From Paenibacillus albiflavus (GTDB lineage: Bacteria; Bacillota; Bacilli; Paenibacillales; NBRC-103111), in contig NZ_SKFG01000014.1 in NCBI RefSeq assembly GCF_004344915.1, positions 53,759 through 117,758 on the forward strand: DNA of 64,000 nucleotides. Direction: 5' to 3'. The notes under the pieces are model-generated. The model did not search any database. It was not told the origin of the DNA and saw only the letters and a list, made by a program, of their open reading frames with translations. Each line of letters starts with the position of its first letter. Within the stretch, counting starts at the first letter, position 1. This document shows, piece by piece, positions 36,024-43,824 of the stretch. The translations under genes were made by a program, and so were the position numbers.

Positions 36024-36329
36024 ATGATTATTCCTGAGGAATTGGTTAATGATCGATATTGGTATTCTTTAATGCTTATATTTCATGGGTCAAAAAAATT
36101 GAGAAGTTATTGGACAAATGAGTACATTGACTTCAAACATCGGACTATTGAAGTGGACAGGTTAAAAGCTATTTCCAAGACGTGGTCGAAAAGTGAGAAG
36201 TTTATGCTGAGGCTTGCGTTACACCTTTTTAACGGTAGGGATAAGGTTGATCTTGGTAATATGGATTATTTAGATGAACATAATACAGCTCTAGCATTAA
36301 AGGCATTGAATTTTAGATATGGTAGATGA
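36024..36329 (+). CDS. Phage protein of unknown function, 101 aa
   Basis: ATG preceded by GGAGG. MIIPEELVNDRYWYSLMLIF followed by a helical, slightly basic sequence ending ALALKALNFRYGR. No family recognised. It overlaps the next frame by 11 bases. Confidence 0.65.
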   Translation: MIIPEELVNDRYWYSLMLIFHGSKKLRSYWTNEYIDFKHRTIEVDRLKAISKTWSKSEKFMLRLALHLFNGRDKVDLGNMDYLDEHNTALALKALNFRYGR

Positions 36330-36516
36330 TAAACCACTTATGAAATCAGGCATAAGCAATCGAATATGGGGTCTGAAAGATTCGGACCCCGATCGTTTTA
36401 AGCAAGAAGTTAAACGATACTTCGAACGAGGTTACCCGGGCTTCACGGTTGTAAGAGCTAAGTACCCATTTATATATCTTAGGGATGATAGGAGTGGTCA
36501 AAATGGCAAGAGGTAA
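36319..36516 (+). CDS. Small phage protein, 65 aa
   Basis: Overlaps the genes on both sides, as in coupled phage cassettes. SGISNRIWGLKDSDPDRFKQ and RGYPGFTVVRAKYPFIYL look like a small alpha-beta domain. The start lacks a clear ribosome site, so it probably depends on translation of the preceding gene. Confidence 0.55.
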   Translation: MVDDKPLMKSGISNRIWGLKDSDPDRFKQEVKRYFERGYPGFTVVRAKYPFIYLRDDRSGQNGKR

Positions 36517-36655
36517 GAAGCCAACACGTAGGCAGAAGATCGCAATGCAGGCTGCTGGGTGCAGTCTAGAGGTTTGGTTAATCCGCAAGGCTCCAGGTAA
36601 TGAGATTCATCTAATCCATCGTTATACAAGCCTTGTTAAAGTCATACCTGCATAG
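36503..36655 (+). CDS. Small conserved phage protein, DUF6906-like, 50 aa
   Basis: MARGKKPTRRQKIAMQAAGC followed by SLEVWLIRKAPGNEIHLIHR is the pattern of a family of ~50-residue proteins common in Bacillales phages (basic N-terminus, WLI/WLV core, HR end). Function unknown. AGGAGTGG precedes it. Confidence 0.65.
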   Translation: MARGKKPTRRQKIAMQAAGCSLEVWLIRKAPGNEIHLIHRYTSLVKVIPA

Positions 36656-36667
36656 GAGTTGATAAGG

Positions 36668-37591
36668 ATGTCTGAAAGCTATCCATTTGCTACCTATTCG
36701 GGGTTGTTGGAGCCAAAACATTATAAACGGATTAATAAGGCACTATGGTTCTTCCTCTGGTGCATCAGTTCAACTACAAAAGAAAAGATGGATGATGATG
36801 GTGTGACATGGGGGTTAGTGCTTGGCGGTAAGCCTATGAAACTATCAGATCTTGCTGATCCTTTTGAAGTAAATGATAAGACAGTTAGCCGATGGATAGA
36901 CATACTTGAAGAGCATCATTATATACAAGTCATTCGTGCTCCATATGGGCTGATTATTGAAGTAAGAAACTCTAAAAAGTACAAAAATAGATCGGACAAT
37001 AATGTCCTATCTGAAGTGAGAGAACAGACAAAATTGTCCGATCACTCAACTATAGATCAGACAGAAATGTCCGATCACACGGACAGAAATGTCCGATCTA
37101 ATAAAGATATTATAAAGACCTTATCTTCTTCTTCTGATTCTGAACAACATCAAATAATTGATGAACTAGAATTTAAACGTCGAGCAAAAGAAGTTGAAGA
37201 TTATTTTATAATCAAACGAAATTCAGGATTTGATATTAACTATGACGATGAGAAAGCAATCAGGCAGGCTATTGCAGATGGAATACCTGTTGAAACTATC
37301 AAGTCTGGTATTGATAAATCCTTTGAAAAATATACACCTAAACATCGTCTTGACCGTATCAGGACATTCACATATTGCGCTCCAGCAATTTATGACGCTT
37401 GGGTCAAAGAGAAGGCCATAACGGAACCACTAGAACCCGTCGCCCTTGGCTCCATAACAGAAAACGTGCCGTCGGAACCTGTCGCCCTTGGAAAAACTTC
37501 TTATCGCAGCAAGCAACAAAAAGAATTGGATGAGTTGGATAGACTCATTGCAGAGGAGGAGAGAAAGCTTGGAACTAGCAGAAGTAGCTAA
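36668..37591 (+). CDS. Phage replication initiator (winged-helix replisome organiser)
   Basis: 307 residues. The N-terminal domain (about 1-110) is a winged helix for origin binding (KLSDLADPFEVNDKTVSRWI, DILEEHHYIQVIRAPYGLII). A serine-rich linker follows, then a helical domain at about 170-260 resembling DnaD-type C-terminal regions (DYFIIKRNSGFDINYDDEKA). The linker-coding DNA contains a cluster of TGTCCGATC repeats. It is followed by the helicase loader and DnaB, as in many Bacillales phages. ATG at 36668 is chosen behind AGGAG. Confidence 0.8.
   Translation: MSESYPFATYSGLLEPKHYKRINKALWFFLWCISSTTKEKMDDDGVTWGLVLGGKPMKLSDLADPFEVNDKTVSRWIDILEEHHYIQVIRAPYGLIIEVRNSKKYKNRSDNNVLSEVREQTKLSDHSTIDQTEMSDHTDRNVRSNKDIIKTLSSSSDSEQHQIIDELEFKRRAKEVEDYFIIKRNSGFDINYDDEKAIRQAIADGIPVETIKSGIDKSFEKYTPKHRLDRIRTFTYCAPAIYDAWVKEKAITEPLEPVALGSITENVPSEPVALGKTSYRSKQQKELDELDRLIAEEERKLGTSRSS
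36990..37099. repeat. Iteron-like cluster, candidate prophage replication origin
   Basis: The 9-mer TGTCCGATC occurs at 37035, 37069 and 37090, with a one-mismatch copy TGTCCTATC at 37003 and an inverted copy at 36990-36998. The last two share a longer unit, ACAGAAATGTCCGATC. All are inside the initiator gene, as in lambda O. Confidence 0.6.
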
Positions 37592-37901
37592 ACTATTCAA
37601 GACCGTCAAAAAACGTTACCCTAGCTTCGATGCAAGCTTGGAGAGCGTTAACGAATGCCATAAGTACCTTAGAGATTTCCCTTATGACGTGGCTGTTGCA
37701 AATGTTGATCAGCATATCATGACGGACAAGTTCCCACCTACAATTTCCGACATACGCGGACGGTTAGGGGAGCAGCAAGATCGGCAGCGGTCGAAGGATG
37801 CAGCACAGGAGTATTTTGAGCAACTTGATGCTTGGAAAGCTAGCGCAGCACCACCACCGCCGGGCTTAAGGGGGAAGATTCGTGACTTACTACAACGATG
37901 A
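37569..37901 (+). CDS. Phage helicase loader/inhibitor (G39P-like)
   Basis: 110 residues. VAKLFKTVKKRYPSFDASLE and a DFPYDVAVANVDQHIMTDKFPPTISDI-type core match the N-terminal fold of SPP1 G39P, which delivers the replicative helicase to the origin. The C-terminal tail is flexible and proline-rich (APPPPGLRGKIRDLLQR). The TTG at 37569 follows GGAGGAGAG and overlaps the initiator gene; an earlier in-frame start at 37488 has no ribosome site. Confidence 0.75.
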   Translation: MELAEVAKLFKTVKKRYPSFDASLESVNECHKYLRDFPYDVAVANVDQHIMTDKFPPTISDIRGRLGEQQDRQRSKDAAQEYFEQLDAWKASAAPPPPGLRGKIRDLLQR

Positions 37902-39288
37902 GCAATTAGTCATTGTTATGCCGCAGGATTATGAAGCAGAGCAGGCTGTGATTGGAGCAATTATCAGGCAAGGAGACTTGATTGAGCGAGCTAGAGAGCT
38001 GCTGCAGGGGAACGAGTTCTATAATCATTCGCATAGGCGGATATATCGAGCAATGGAAGCATTGAACGACTCAGAGCATCCAGTTGCTATTGACTTACTT
38101 ACTCTTACTGGAAAGCTAACTGATACAGAAGAACTGGATGATATCGGCGGTGTATCTTATCTCTCAAGGTTGGCTTCGAGTGTTCCGAGCACAGCAAACA
38201 TTGAACATTATATCGCAAGGGTGTTGGATAAACACACAAGGCGAAAAATAATCGAAGAAAGTAAGCTGCATATTGACCAGGCGCTTGAGTCAACTGACAT
38301 AAATTCTGTATTATCCTCAATGCAAAATTCAGTCATAAACCTAGCAGATCAAGCAGCTCCAGCAAGAGAGTTTAAGCCAATAAAAAACGTATTGGTGGAA
38401 GTGTATGACGATATTGAGAAGCTGTACAACAATCGGGGTTCTAGCGGTGGCGTAACAGGAATACCAAGTGGATTTTCTGACTTGGACAAGATGACTAGCG
38501 GATTTCAACGCTCTGATCTCATTATTGTCGCAGCGCGTCCATCAGTAGGTAAAACAGCTTTCGCACTAAATATTGCGGAGAATGTTGGACTTAAAAGCAA
38601 AGAAACTGTCGGGATATTCAGCCTTGAAATGTCAGCAAGTCAGTTAGTTAAGCGCATGGTGAGCTCTGAGGGGAATGTTGATGCTAGCCGACTACGAACT
38701 GGATACTTCGAAGGTGAAGATTGGGAAAAAATCACGATGTCGATTGGATCACTATCTAATTCTAATATTTTCATTGATGATAGCCCGTACTTAACCGTTC
38801 ACGAAATCAGATCGAAGTGCAGACGATTGAAGAAGGAGAATGGATTAGGGCTAGTATTGATCGACTATCTACAGCTGATTGCTGGTCGAGGAAAAGGCGA
38901 AAACCGTCAGCAGGAAGTATCTGAAATCTCACGTATGCTCAAGCAGATGGCTAGGGAATTGGATGTACCAGTTATCGCACTATCTCAGCTTAGCCGAGGC
39001 GTAGAGCAGCGGCAGGATAAACGACCAATGCTTTCAGATCTTCGAGAATCAGGATCGATTGAGCAAGATGCGGACATTGTAGCCTTCTTGTATCGTGACG
39101 ACTACTACAATAAGGAATCCGAGAAGAAGAATACGATCGAAATCATCATTGCCAAGCAGCGGAATGGACCAGTTGGAACGGTGGAGCTGGCATTCCTTAA
39201 GAACTACAACAAGTTTGTAACATTGGATAAAAATCATGAGCCATTCAATGAGAGTACAAGACCGCCAAAGAAGAATAAGAGCGCGTAG
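37882..39288 (+). CDS. dnaB: Replicative DNA helicase DnaB
   Basis: 468 residues with the N-terminal DnaB domain (about 12-115) and the RecA-like motor (about 190-455). Walker A is ARPSVGKTAF, Walker B LVLIDYLQL, and the arginine-finger region SQLSRGVEQR is present. It begins at a GTG within the loader gene. It would unwind the fork in phage DNA replication with the two preceding gene products. Confidence 0.95.
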   Translation: MTYYNDEQLVIVMPQDYEAEQAVIGAIIRQGDLIERARELLQGNEFYNHSHRRIYRAMEALNDSEHPVAIDLLTLTGKLTDTEELDDIGGVSYLSRLASSVPSTANIEHYIARVLDKHTRRKIIEESKLHIDQALESTDINSVLSSMQNSVINLADQAAPAREFKPIKNVLVEVYDDIEKLYNNRGSSGGVTGIPSGFSDLDKMTSGFQRSDLIIVAARPSVGKTAFALNIAENVGLKSKETVGIFSLEMSASQLVKRMVSSEGNVDASRLRTGYFEGEDWEKITMSIGSLSNSNIFIDDSPYLTVHEIRSKCRRLKKENGLGLVLIDYLQLIAGRGKGENRQQEVSEISRMLKQMARELDVPVIALSQLSRGVEQRQDKRPMLSDLRESGSIEQDADIVAFLYRDDYYNKESEKKNTIEIIIAKQRNGPVGTVELAFLKNYNKFVTLDKNHEPFNESTRPPKKNKSA

Positions 39289-39300
39289 GAGTAGGTTAAC

Positions 39301-39405
39301 TTGACTATAGAACAGCTTTACCAAATTGCTACGGATGAATCCAAGAACATTGAAGTGAGATATGAAGCAGCTAGAGAATTGCAGCAGCTACAGAAACGGA
39401 GTTGA
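39301..39405 (+). CDS. Very small phage protein, 34 aa
   Basis: TTG start behind AGGAGTAGG. MTIEQLYQIATDESKNIEVR and a short helix, with no recognised family. It runs into the next small gene. Confidence 0.4.
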   Translation: MTIEQLYQIATDESKNIEVRYEAARELQQLQKRS

Positions 39406-39409
39406 TTAT

Positions 39410-39562
39410 GTGACTTATCCGAAACAGTATAAGCGAGTTTTATGTAAAGCATGCAAGAGAAAATATAGCTACTACAATTATCCAAAGCATAAATGCAAGG
39501 AACTTAATGACACAAAGATTTTAAACTATAAATCTGACGTTAATGTTAAATCTATTGTGTGA
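39410..39562 (+). CDS. Small zinc-ribbon-like protein, 50 aa
   Basis: GTG start. CKACKRKYSYYNYPKHKC offers a CxxC...HxC metal-binding pattern in a basic, tyrosine-rich sequence. Unknown family. An in-frame ATG at 39362 would extend it but lies within the preceding gene and lacks a ribosome site. Confidence 0.5.
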   Translation: MTYPKQYKRVLCKACKRKYSYYNYPKHKCKELNDTKILNYKSDVNVKSIV

Positions 39563-39582
39563 GTGAAAGGAGATAGGAGAGA

Positions 39583-40584
39583 GTGACAAACAGGATTATT
39601 TTCTTCAGTGGTGGTAAAGCCAGCTTTGCAGTAGCAGATTACGTTAAAAACAAATACCCAGAAGATAATATACTCCTGTACTTCACGGACACTCTCTGGG
39701 AAAACGAAGATTTATATCGATTCATCAATGAGTCTTCGGACAAGCTGCAGCTACCATTATTGATTCACAGCGCCGGACTTAATCCAGTTCAACTCATGTT
39801 CGAGAAAAAGCTAGTATTTAACAGCATGATCGGTGATTGCTCGAAGATTCTAAAGATGAAAGTCGCTCGTGATTTCTTGAAGAAAGGTGTAAAACCGCAA
39901 CACGAAGAATGGCGCAATAAGCAGTTTCTAAAAGGCGAAGATGTGAGGATTGATGCAGTACTTTACTTCGGGATTGGATTTGACGAGATGCACCGTGAGT
40001 CAGCTATACGGAAGAACTGGCAGCCGTTTGAAGTTGAAATGCCTTTGATCGACAATAACATCTGGACAGATGAAGTATTGAAAAAATACGATATCAAGCA
40101 ACCTGTCCTGTACGATTACGGATTCAGCCATAACAACTGTAACGGACGCTGTGTAAAGGCTGGACAAGGGCATTACAAGCTTTTGAAAGTGCAAATGCCT
40201 GATGTATTTCAAGAAATCATGGAACAAGAATATCACTTGAAAATGTGCGTTTCAGCTTATCGATACATTACCAATGACAAAGTTCCTGAAGAAGATAGAA
40301 TTCCAACTCATGTTCAGGATTACATGTTGGCAGAGCTAGATGACTGTTATCGAGATTACTTTTATGGACGAGTTAACAAACCAAAGCTTTATATTCACCC
40401 TTCAAGCAGTGCAATAAGCGAATACATGAAGATACAGCAATACAGCTTTATGAAGAAAGATTCAAAACCTTATCCAATCCGAGATTTACATTATGAAGTT
40501 GAGAATGATGGGCAGATCGATATGTTCGATATCGGCGGCTGCGGATGCTTTACAGATGCATGTGAAATGGAGGAATTAACTTGA
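39583..40584 (+). CDS. PP-loop / PAPS-reductase-like phage protein
   Basis: 333 residues, GTG start behind GGAGAG. The N-terminus FFSGGKASFAVADYV has the SGGxxS PP-loop of ATP-pyrophosphatases of the phosphoadenosine-phosphosulfate reductase/DndC superfamily. The conserved NNCNGRCVKAGQGHYKLL cysteine cluster sits near residue 190, and FGIGFDEMHRESAIRKNW near residue 130. The usual CxxC-terminal catalytic motif of PAPS reductase is not seen. Residues 311-315 read QIDMF, close to the C-terminus, followed by a cysteine-rich end (GGCGCFTDAC). Its substrate is unknown; sulfur or nucleotide chemistry on DNA or tRNA is plausible. It overlaps the next small gene. Confidence 0.75.
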   Translation: MTNRIIFFSGGKASFAVADYVKNKYPEDNILLYFTDTLWENEDLYRFINESSDKLQLPLLIHSAGLNPVQLMFEKKLVFNSMIGDCSKILKMKVARDFLKKGVKPQHEEWRNKQFLKGEDVRIDAVLYFGIGFDEMHRESAIRKNWQPFEVEMPLIDNNIWTDEVLKKYDIKQPVLYDYGFSHNNCNGRCVKAGQGHYKLLKVQMPDVFQEIMEQEYHLKMCVSAYRYITNDKVPEEDRIPTHVQDYMLAELDDCYRDYFYGRVNKPKLYIHPSSSAISEYMKIQQYSFMKKDSKPYPIRDLHYEVENDGQIDMFDIGGCGCFTDACEMEELT

Positions 40585-40748
40585 TACACCTAGACCTATA
40601 TAAATGCACTAACGAGGAATGCGGAGCTTATTTCGCTGTTGAAGTCGACAAGATTGATGAGCCTGTTTGTTCAGTGTGTGAAGGATCGCATTCAATGCAT
40701 CTTGACACTATACAGGCAAAAGGGCTGCCAGTGATCAACAATGGTTGA
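40581..40748 (+). CDS. Small double zinc-knuckle protein, 55 aa
   Basis: TTG start behind GGAGG, overlapping the PP-loop gene (TTGA). KCTNEECGAYF and CSVCEG form a CxxxxC...CxxC ribbon. It overlaps the next gene by 8 bases. Unknown family. Confidence 0.55.
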   Translation: MIHLDLYKCTNEECGAYFAVEVDKIDEPVCSVCEGSHSMHLDTIQAKGLPVINNG

Positions 40749-41172
40749 TCTGATCGAGCAGGCTGTTGAGAAATTCGAGCAAATATACAGTGTTTCAGTT
40801 AATGCCATCTATTCGGAAAACGGCAGGATTTACCCAAATGAGTTGTATCTCAAGCTTAGATCAGAGGGACGAAGAGATGAACTCAATCGCTTGTATTGTA
40901 TCGCTAACTGTAATACTGCACTTAAGTATGATGGTGAGGAATTGGATAGTGCAAATAAACAACTGCAAGAATTACTTAGAAATCCAAAACGTAAGAACAA
41001 CGAAACAATCGATTATTTGAGCAAAACTTTGATACCGCTCTACCAAGAACGCATCGATGATTACACTAAGCTTAAAAAAATCAAGATACTTCAGTGGTCA
41101 GGAATGGCGACAGAAGAAATAAAGACCGATTATGCAACAGGCCAAATAGATATGTTTGATATTGCACCATAA
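40741..41172 (+). CDS. Phage protein of unknown function with C-terminal QIDMF motif
   Basis: 143 residues, largely helical (LDSANKQLQELLRNPKRKNN). The last nine residues are QIDMFDIAP; QIDMF at 135-139 repeats the motif found at the end of the PP-loop protein two genes upstream, although the codons differ and the rest of the two proteins is unrelated. No family recognised. Confidence 0.65.
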   Translation: MVDLIEQAVEKFEQIYSVSVNAIYSENGRIYPNELYLKLRSEGRRDELNRLYCIANCNTALKYDGEELDSANKQLQELLRNPKRKNNETIDYLSKTLIPLYQERIDDYTKLKKIKILQWSGMATEEIKTDYATGQIDMFDIAP

Positions 41173-41191
41173 CCATAGGGAGGTAAAGAAG

Positions 41192-41923
41192 ATGACTCAA
41201 GAAAAATTAATCGTGCTCAATGATGATGAAAAGGCAAAGTTTTTAAAATCAACAAAGGATCTATTCTTTGCGGTAAAGCAGATTCATGAATGGGTTGAGA
41301 GTGATTCACTAACTGAAGAAATGGCTGGAATACTTCCGAGTTTAATCGAAGGGCACTTCTGCGATATATCTAAGCAATTGAATTATGAGAGTGCTTTAAC
41401 AAAGGAGAAGGAAGAACGTCACCTGCAAATCAGAAACGCAAATCAAAGGATTCGTGAACTGGAAAAACAATTAGGTGAAGCTAAACCGCTGGATGGACTT
41501 CCAGAGCAGTTGAAGCATCTAGCAAGCACTGTTTCAAATTGGTGGAACAAACATGGATTTCATCATGTAAGTGATGAGGAATTTACTGAGTATGGACATT
41601 ACAAGGCTAGATTCTGTTTCATGCTTGATCATATTTCAATGTTCAGCGAAACGCCTGTAACAGACAAGATTAGTAAAAAAGATCGGTTAAAGCAGTTGGC
41701 GGCAGAAGGGTATGAAATTGTTTATAACAAGTATGGTAGAAGTCCAGAGCTACTGGATAACGACAATAACAGAAGTCGAGTGATTAAGCTAATTCAATCA
41801 AGGTTCCCTTCTGCTGTTGTCTTTAAAACTAGAAATCACTTTGATAGAAGTGAAGGTTACTTCACTATTCGAGACATGGAAGTATATATCTATGATTTGA
41901 AAGATATTGTGCGAGAGGCTTAG
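41192..41923 (+). CDS. Coiled-coil phage protein of unknown function
   Basis: 243 residues. Residues about 70-110 form a coiled coil (LTKEKEERHLQIRNANQRIR, ELEKQLGEAK). The C-terminal half is mixed alpha-beta. ATG at 41192 is preceded by GGGAGG. Unknown family. Confidence 0.65.
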   Translation: MTQEKLIVLNDDEKAKFLKSTKDLFFAVKQIHEWVESDSLTEEMAGILPSLIEGHFCDISKQLNYESALTKEKEERHLQIRNANQRIRELEKQLGEAKPLDGLPEQLKHLASTVSNWWNKHGFHHVSDEEFTEYGHYKARFCFMLDHISMFSETPVTDKISKKDRLKQLAAEGYEIVYNKYGRSPELLDNDNNRSRVIKLIQSRFPSAVVFKTRNHFDRSEGYFTIRDMEVYIYDLKDIVREA

Positions 41924-41951
41924 ACCTCTCTTATATAGGGGGATATAACAA

Positions 41952-42323
41952 ATGAAAACTATTAACCAATTAGTGCAAGATGCTCACCAGAATGCAGTAA
42001 ATAAGGGATGGTGGGAAGAAGATCGTAGTTTTGGGGAGATTATCGCGCTTATCCACTCGGAAGCATCAGAGGCGCTTGAGGATTATCGGAACGGTCGTGA
42101 TATTACCGAAGTTTGGTATGAAAACAAAGAATTGAAAACAAGACTGAATGATCCAATTACCACGGATTGCAAGCCTTGCGGCATCCCTTCTGAGCTGGCA
42201 GACATAGTTATTCGTGTATTTGATGCATGCGGACGTTATGGAATCGATTTAGAGAAAGCAATCACCGAGAAGATGGCATACAACGCAACACGACCACAAC
42301 GACATGGTGGGAAGGTTATCTAA
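41952..42323 (+). CDS. MazG-like nucleotide pyrophosphohydrolase
   Basis: 123 residues of the all-alpha NTP pyrophosphatase fold. The Mg-binding helices carry HSEASEALEDYRNGRD (ExxE) and ELADIVIRVFDACGRYGIDL (ExxD). Phage MazG-like enzymes adjust nucleotide or alarmone pools during infection. The insert around TTDCKPCG is typical of phage members. Confidence 0.85.
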   Translation: MKTINQLVQDAHQNAVNKGWWEEDRSFGEIIALIHSEASEALEDYRNGRDITEVWYENKELKTRLNDPITTDCKPCGIPSELADIVIRVFDACGRYGIDLEKAITEKMAYNATRPQRHGGKVI

Positions 42324-42386
42324 TCATAGCAAGATCAAAACACAGTAGACACATAAAGCGCAATTAAATTCAAAGGAGCGATTGGA

Positions 42387-42560
42387 ATGAATCCAAGAAT
42401 GGCGATGAAAGAAATGATCAAGTTTATGTTGGAACAACTTGATGTTGGTAACGCTGAATCCGTAGCTGAACAAATGCACGATGACCCTACATTCTTAGAA
42501 GAATTAGAACAATTCTTCCAAGATCATATCGAGGATTTCGGAGAAAATTACGGTCTCTAA
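42387..42560 (+). CDS. Small acidic phage protein, 57 aa
   Basis: ATG behind AAAGGAG. MNPRMAMKEMIKFMLEQLDV is followed by an acidic helix rich in E and F (FLEELEQFFQDHIEDFGENY). The charge suggests a DNA-mimic or protein-binding role, which is speculation. No family recognised. Confidence 0.55.
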   Translation: MNPRMAMKEMIKFMLEQLDVGNAESVAEQMHDDPTFLEELEQFFQDHIEDFGENYGL

Positions 42561-42612
42561 TATGACGCAGTACGAAGATATAGCGAGATCAAAACACAAG
42601 GAGTGATTATTC

Positions 42613-42855
42613 ATGGAAAATGTGAAAGTATATCGCCTGAATGAATGTGATGCTGTAGCTGCTGAATCATTGGAACAAGCAAAGAAATGGTATCTAGAAA
42701 CAACTGGCGAGGAATCTGATGAACAATGTGAACAAGTTTCATTTGATGCAATGATTTGGGAAGACGAGTTTATGCAGAGAAAGATTCCTGTTCGAGAAAT
42801 ACTCGAAAATCACTGGAATGGCACACCGTTTATTGTGTTCTCAACTGAATTTTAA
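42613..42855 (+). CDS. Small phage protein, 80 aa
   Basis: MENVKVYRLNECDAVAAESL, EQAKKWYLETTGEESDEQCE and an acidic remainder. Similar short proteins occur in Bacillales phage early regions, but I cannot name a function. GGAG lies 9 bases before the ATG. Confidence 0.6.
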   Translation: MENVKVYRLNECDAVAAESLEQAKKWYLETTGEESDEQCEQVSFDAMIWEDEFMQRKIPVREILENHWNGTPFIVFSTEF

Positions 42856-42914
42856 TTAAAAAATTGAGAAGGACTAACACTACTCCTTCTCTCCTATAAA
42901 GGAGAGTGAACAGA

Positions 42915-43130
42915 TTGAAGTTAACAGATATGAGTTGTGAAGAATTCGAAAGATATGTAGATGCAGGTGAATATTGCGATCAAGATGTTATTGATCTATT
43001 TAACAAACTCCAAGATGCACTAAACACTCTTAAGAGAATAGAAAATGAAATAGAAGAAACGGCAGCGTATCGCATTTGTGACTTTGTACAGCAAGCCATA
43101 GACCGCATACAGGAGGGGATACATGTATGA
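42915..43130 (+). CDS. Small acidic helical phage protein, 71 aa
   Basis: TTG at 42915 behind AAAGGAGAG; the in-frame GTG at 42906 overlaps that site. MKLTDMSCEEFERYVDAGEY and two helices. No family recognised. Confidence 0.5.
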   Translation: MKLTDMSCEEFERYVDAGEYCDQDVIDLFNKLQDALNTLKRIENEIEETAAYRICDFVQQAIDRIQEGIHV

Positions 43131-43255
43131 CATTCACTATTCCAATTTTGTTGATGTGGGTGATTGGCATTCCTCTTGGACTTGTAATTATCTTTTTAGC
43201 AGTAATCGGAATTATGTTCATTTCGGCATTTAAAGATGGACCATTTGGGAGGTAA
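43127..43255 (+). CDS. Single-span membrane microprotein, 42 aa
   Basis: ATG at 43127 behind AGGAGGGG. Residues 4-34 are hydrophobic (IPILLMWVIGIPLGLVIIFL), with a short positively charged C-terminal end (KDGPFGR). It overlaps the preceding gene by 4 bases. Function unknown. Confidence 0.55.
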   Translation: MTFTIPILLMWVIGIPLGLVIIFLAVIGIMFISAFKDGPFGR

Positions 43256-43290
43256 GAGACTATGACATATACAAGAGAGCAGATAAAGCC

Positions 43291-43431
43291 ATGAAAGAAT
43301 CAACTTGGGTGCAGAAGCTTATGTGGTGCGCCATAGATGAACATGGTCAGATTATTAGAACTTCTGAAACACCACCTGATAGCTGGCTAGATGCTTATAA
43401 GAGTAAAGAGGAGGTACATGAGAATGATTGA
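43291..43431 (+). CDS. Small phage protein, 46 aa, behind a 10-codon leader
   Basis: MKESTWVQKLMWCAIDEHGQ and an acidic end. Its ATG overlaps the stop of a 10-codon frame (43262-43294, MTYTREQIKP) that itself has an excellent GGGAGG site. Either translation is coupled through the leader or the two are one gene broken by a frameshift. Confidence 0.45.
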   Translation: MKESTWVQKLMWCAIDEHGQIIRTSETPPDSWLDAYKSKEEVHEND

Positions 43432-43735
43432 ATGGATAAAATACGATCGACACAGTAGGGAAATTGAAAGCCATGTCAACCACCTTGTAACAAATGGTCA
43501 AGTCGTACTTATCGCGCAGCATATGCATCTTGGGCCAAATCTTTGTTATGGATGGAAATGCAATGAATCTTTATTAGGATGGGTAACTCATTGGGCAAAG
43601 ATCAATTTACCAGTAGAAGGTACAAGTAAGCAAAGCTGCCCATACTGTGGAGCCACAGCAATACATTACTGCCGAGGGGCTGGCGGTACAGTGGTCGGAA
43701 ACATCTACGATAACCCAGAACTATTAAGTACATAA
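43424..43735 (+). CDS. Zinc-ribbon phage protein, 103 aa
   Basis: ATG at 43424 behind GAGGAGG. WKCNESLLGWVTHW and CPYCGATAIHYC provide a CxxC...C ribbon near residues 70-85. No family recognised. Confidence 0.6.
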   Translation: MIEWIKYDRHSREIESHVNHLVTNGQVVLIAQHMHLGPNLCYGWKCNESLLGWVTHWAKINLPVEGTSKQSCPYCGATAIHYCRGAGGTVVGNIYDNPELLST

Positions 43736-43742
43736 ATAAAAA

Positions 43743-43789
43743 TCTCCCTGACTCTATGGGGATAGGCGACAGGGAGAATATACGTTCTC
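43743..43789 (+). other. Alternative hairpins between the zinc-ribbon gene and the ArpU-type gene
   Basis: TCTCCCTG (43743-43750) can pair with CAGGGAGA (43770-43777), while GAGAA-TATACG-TTCTC (43774-43789) uses part of the same segment. The two structures exclude each other. No T-run follows. Confidence 0.3.
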
Positions 43790-43824
43790 ACCAATATCTT
43801 AACATATAAGGGATGGTGAGGGGA

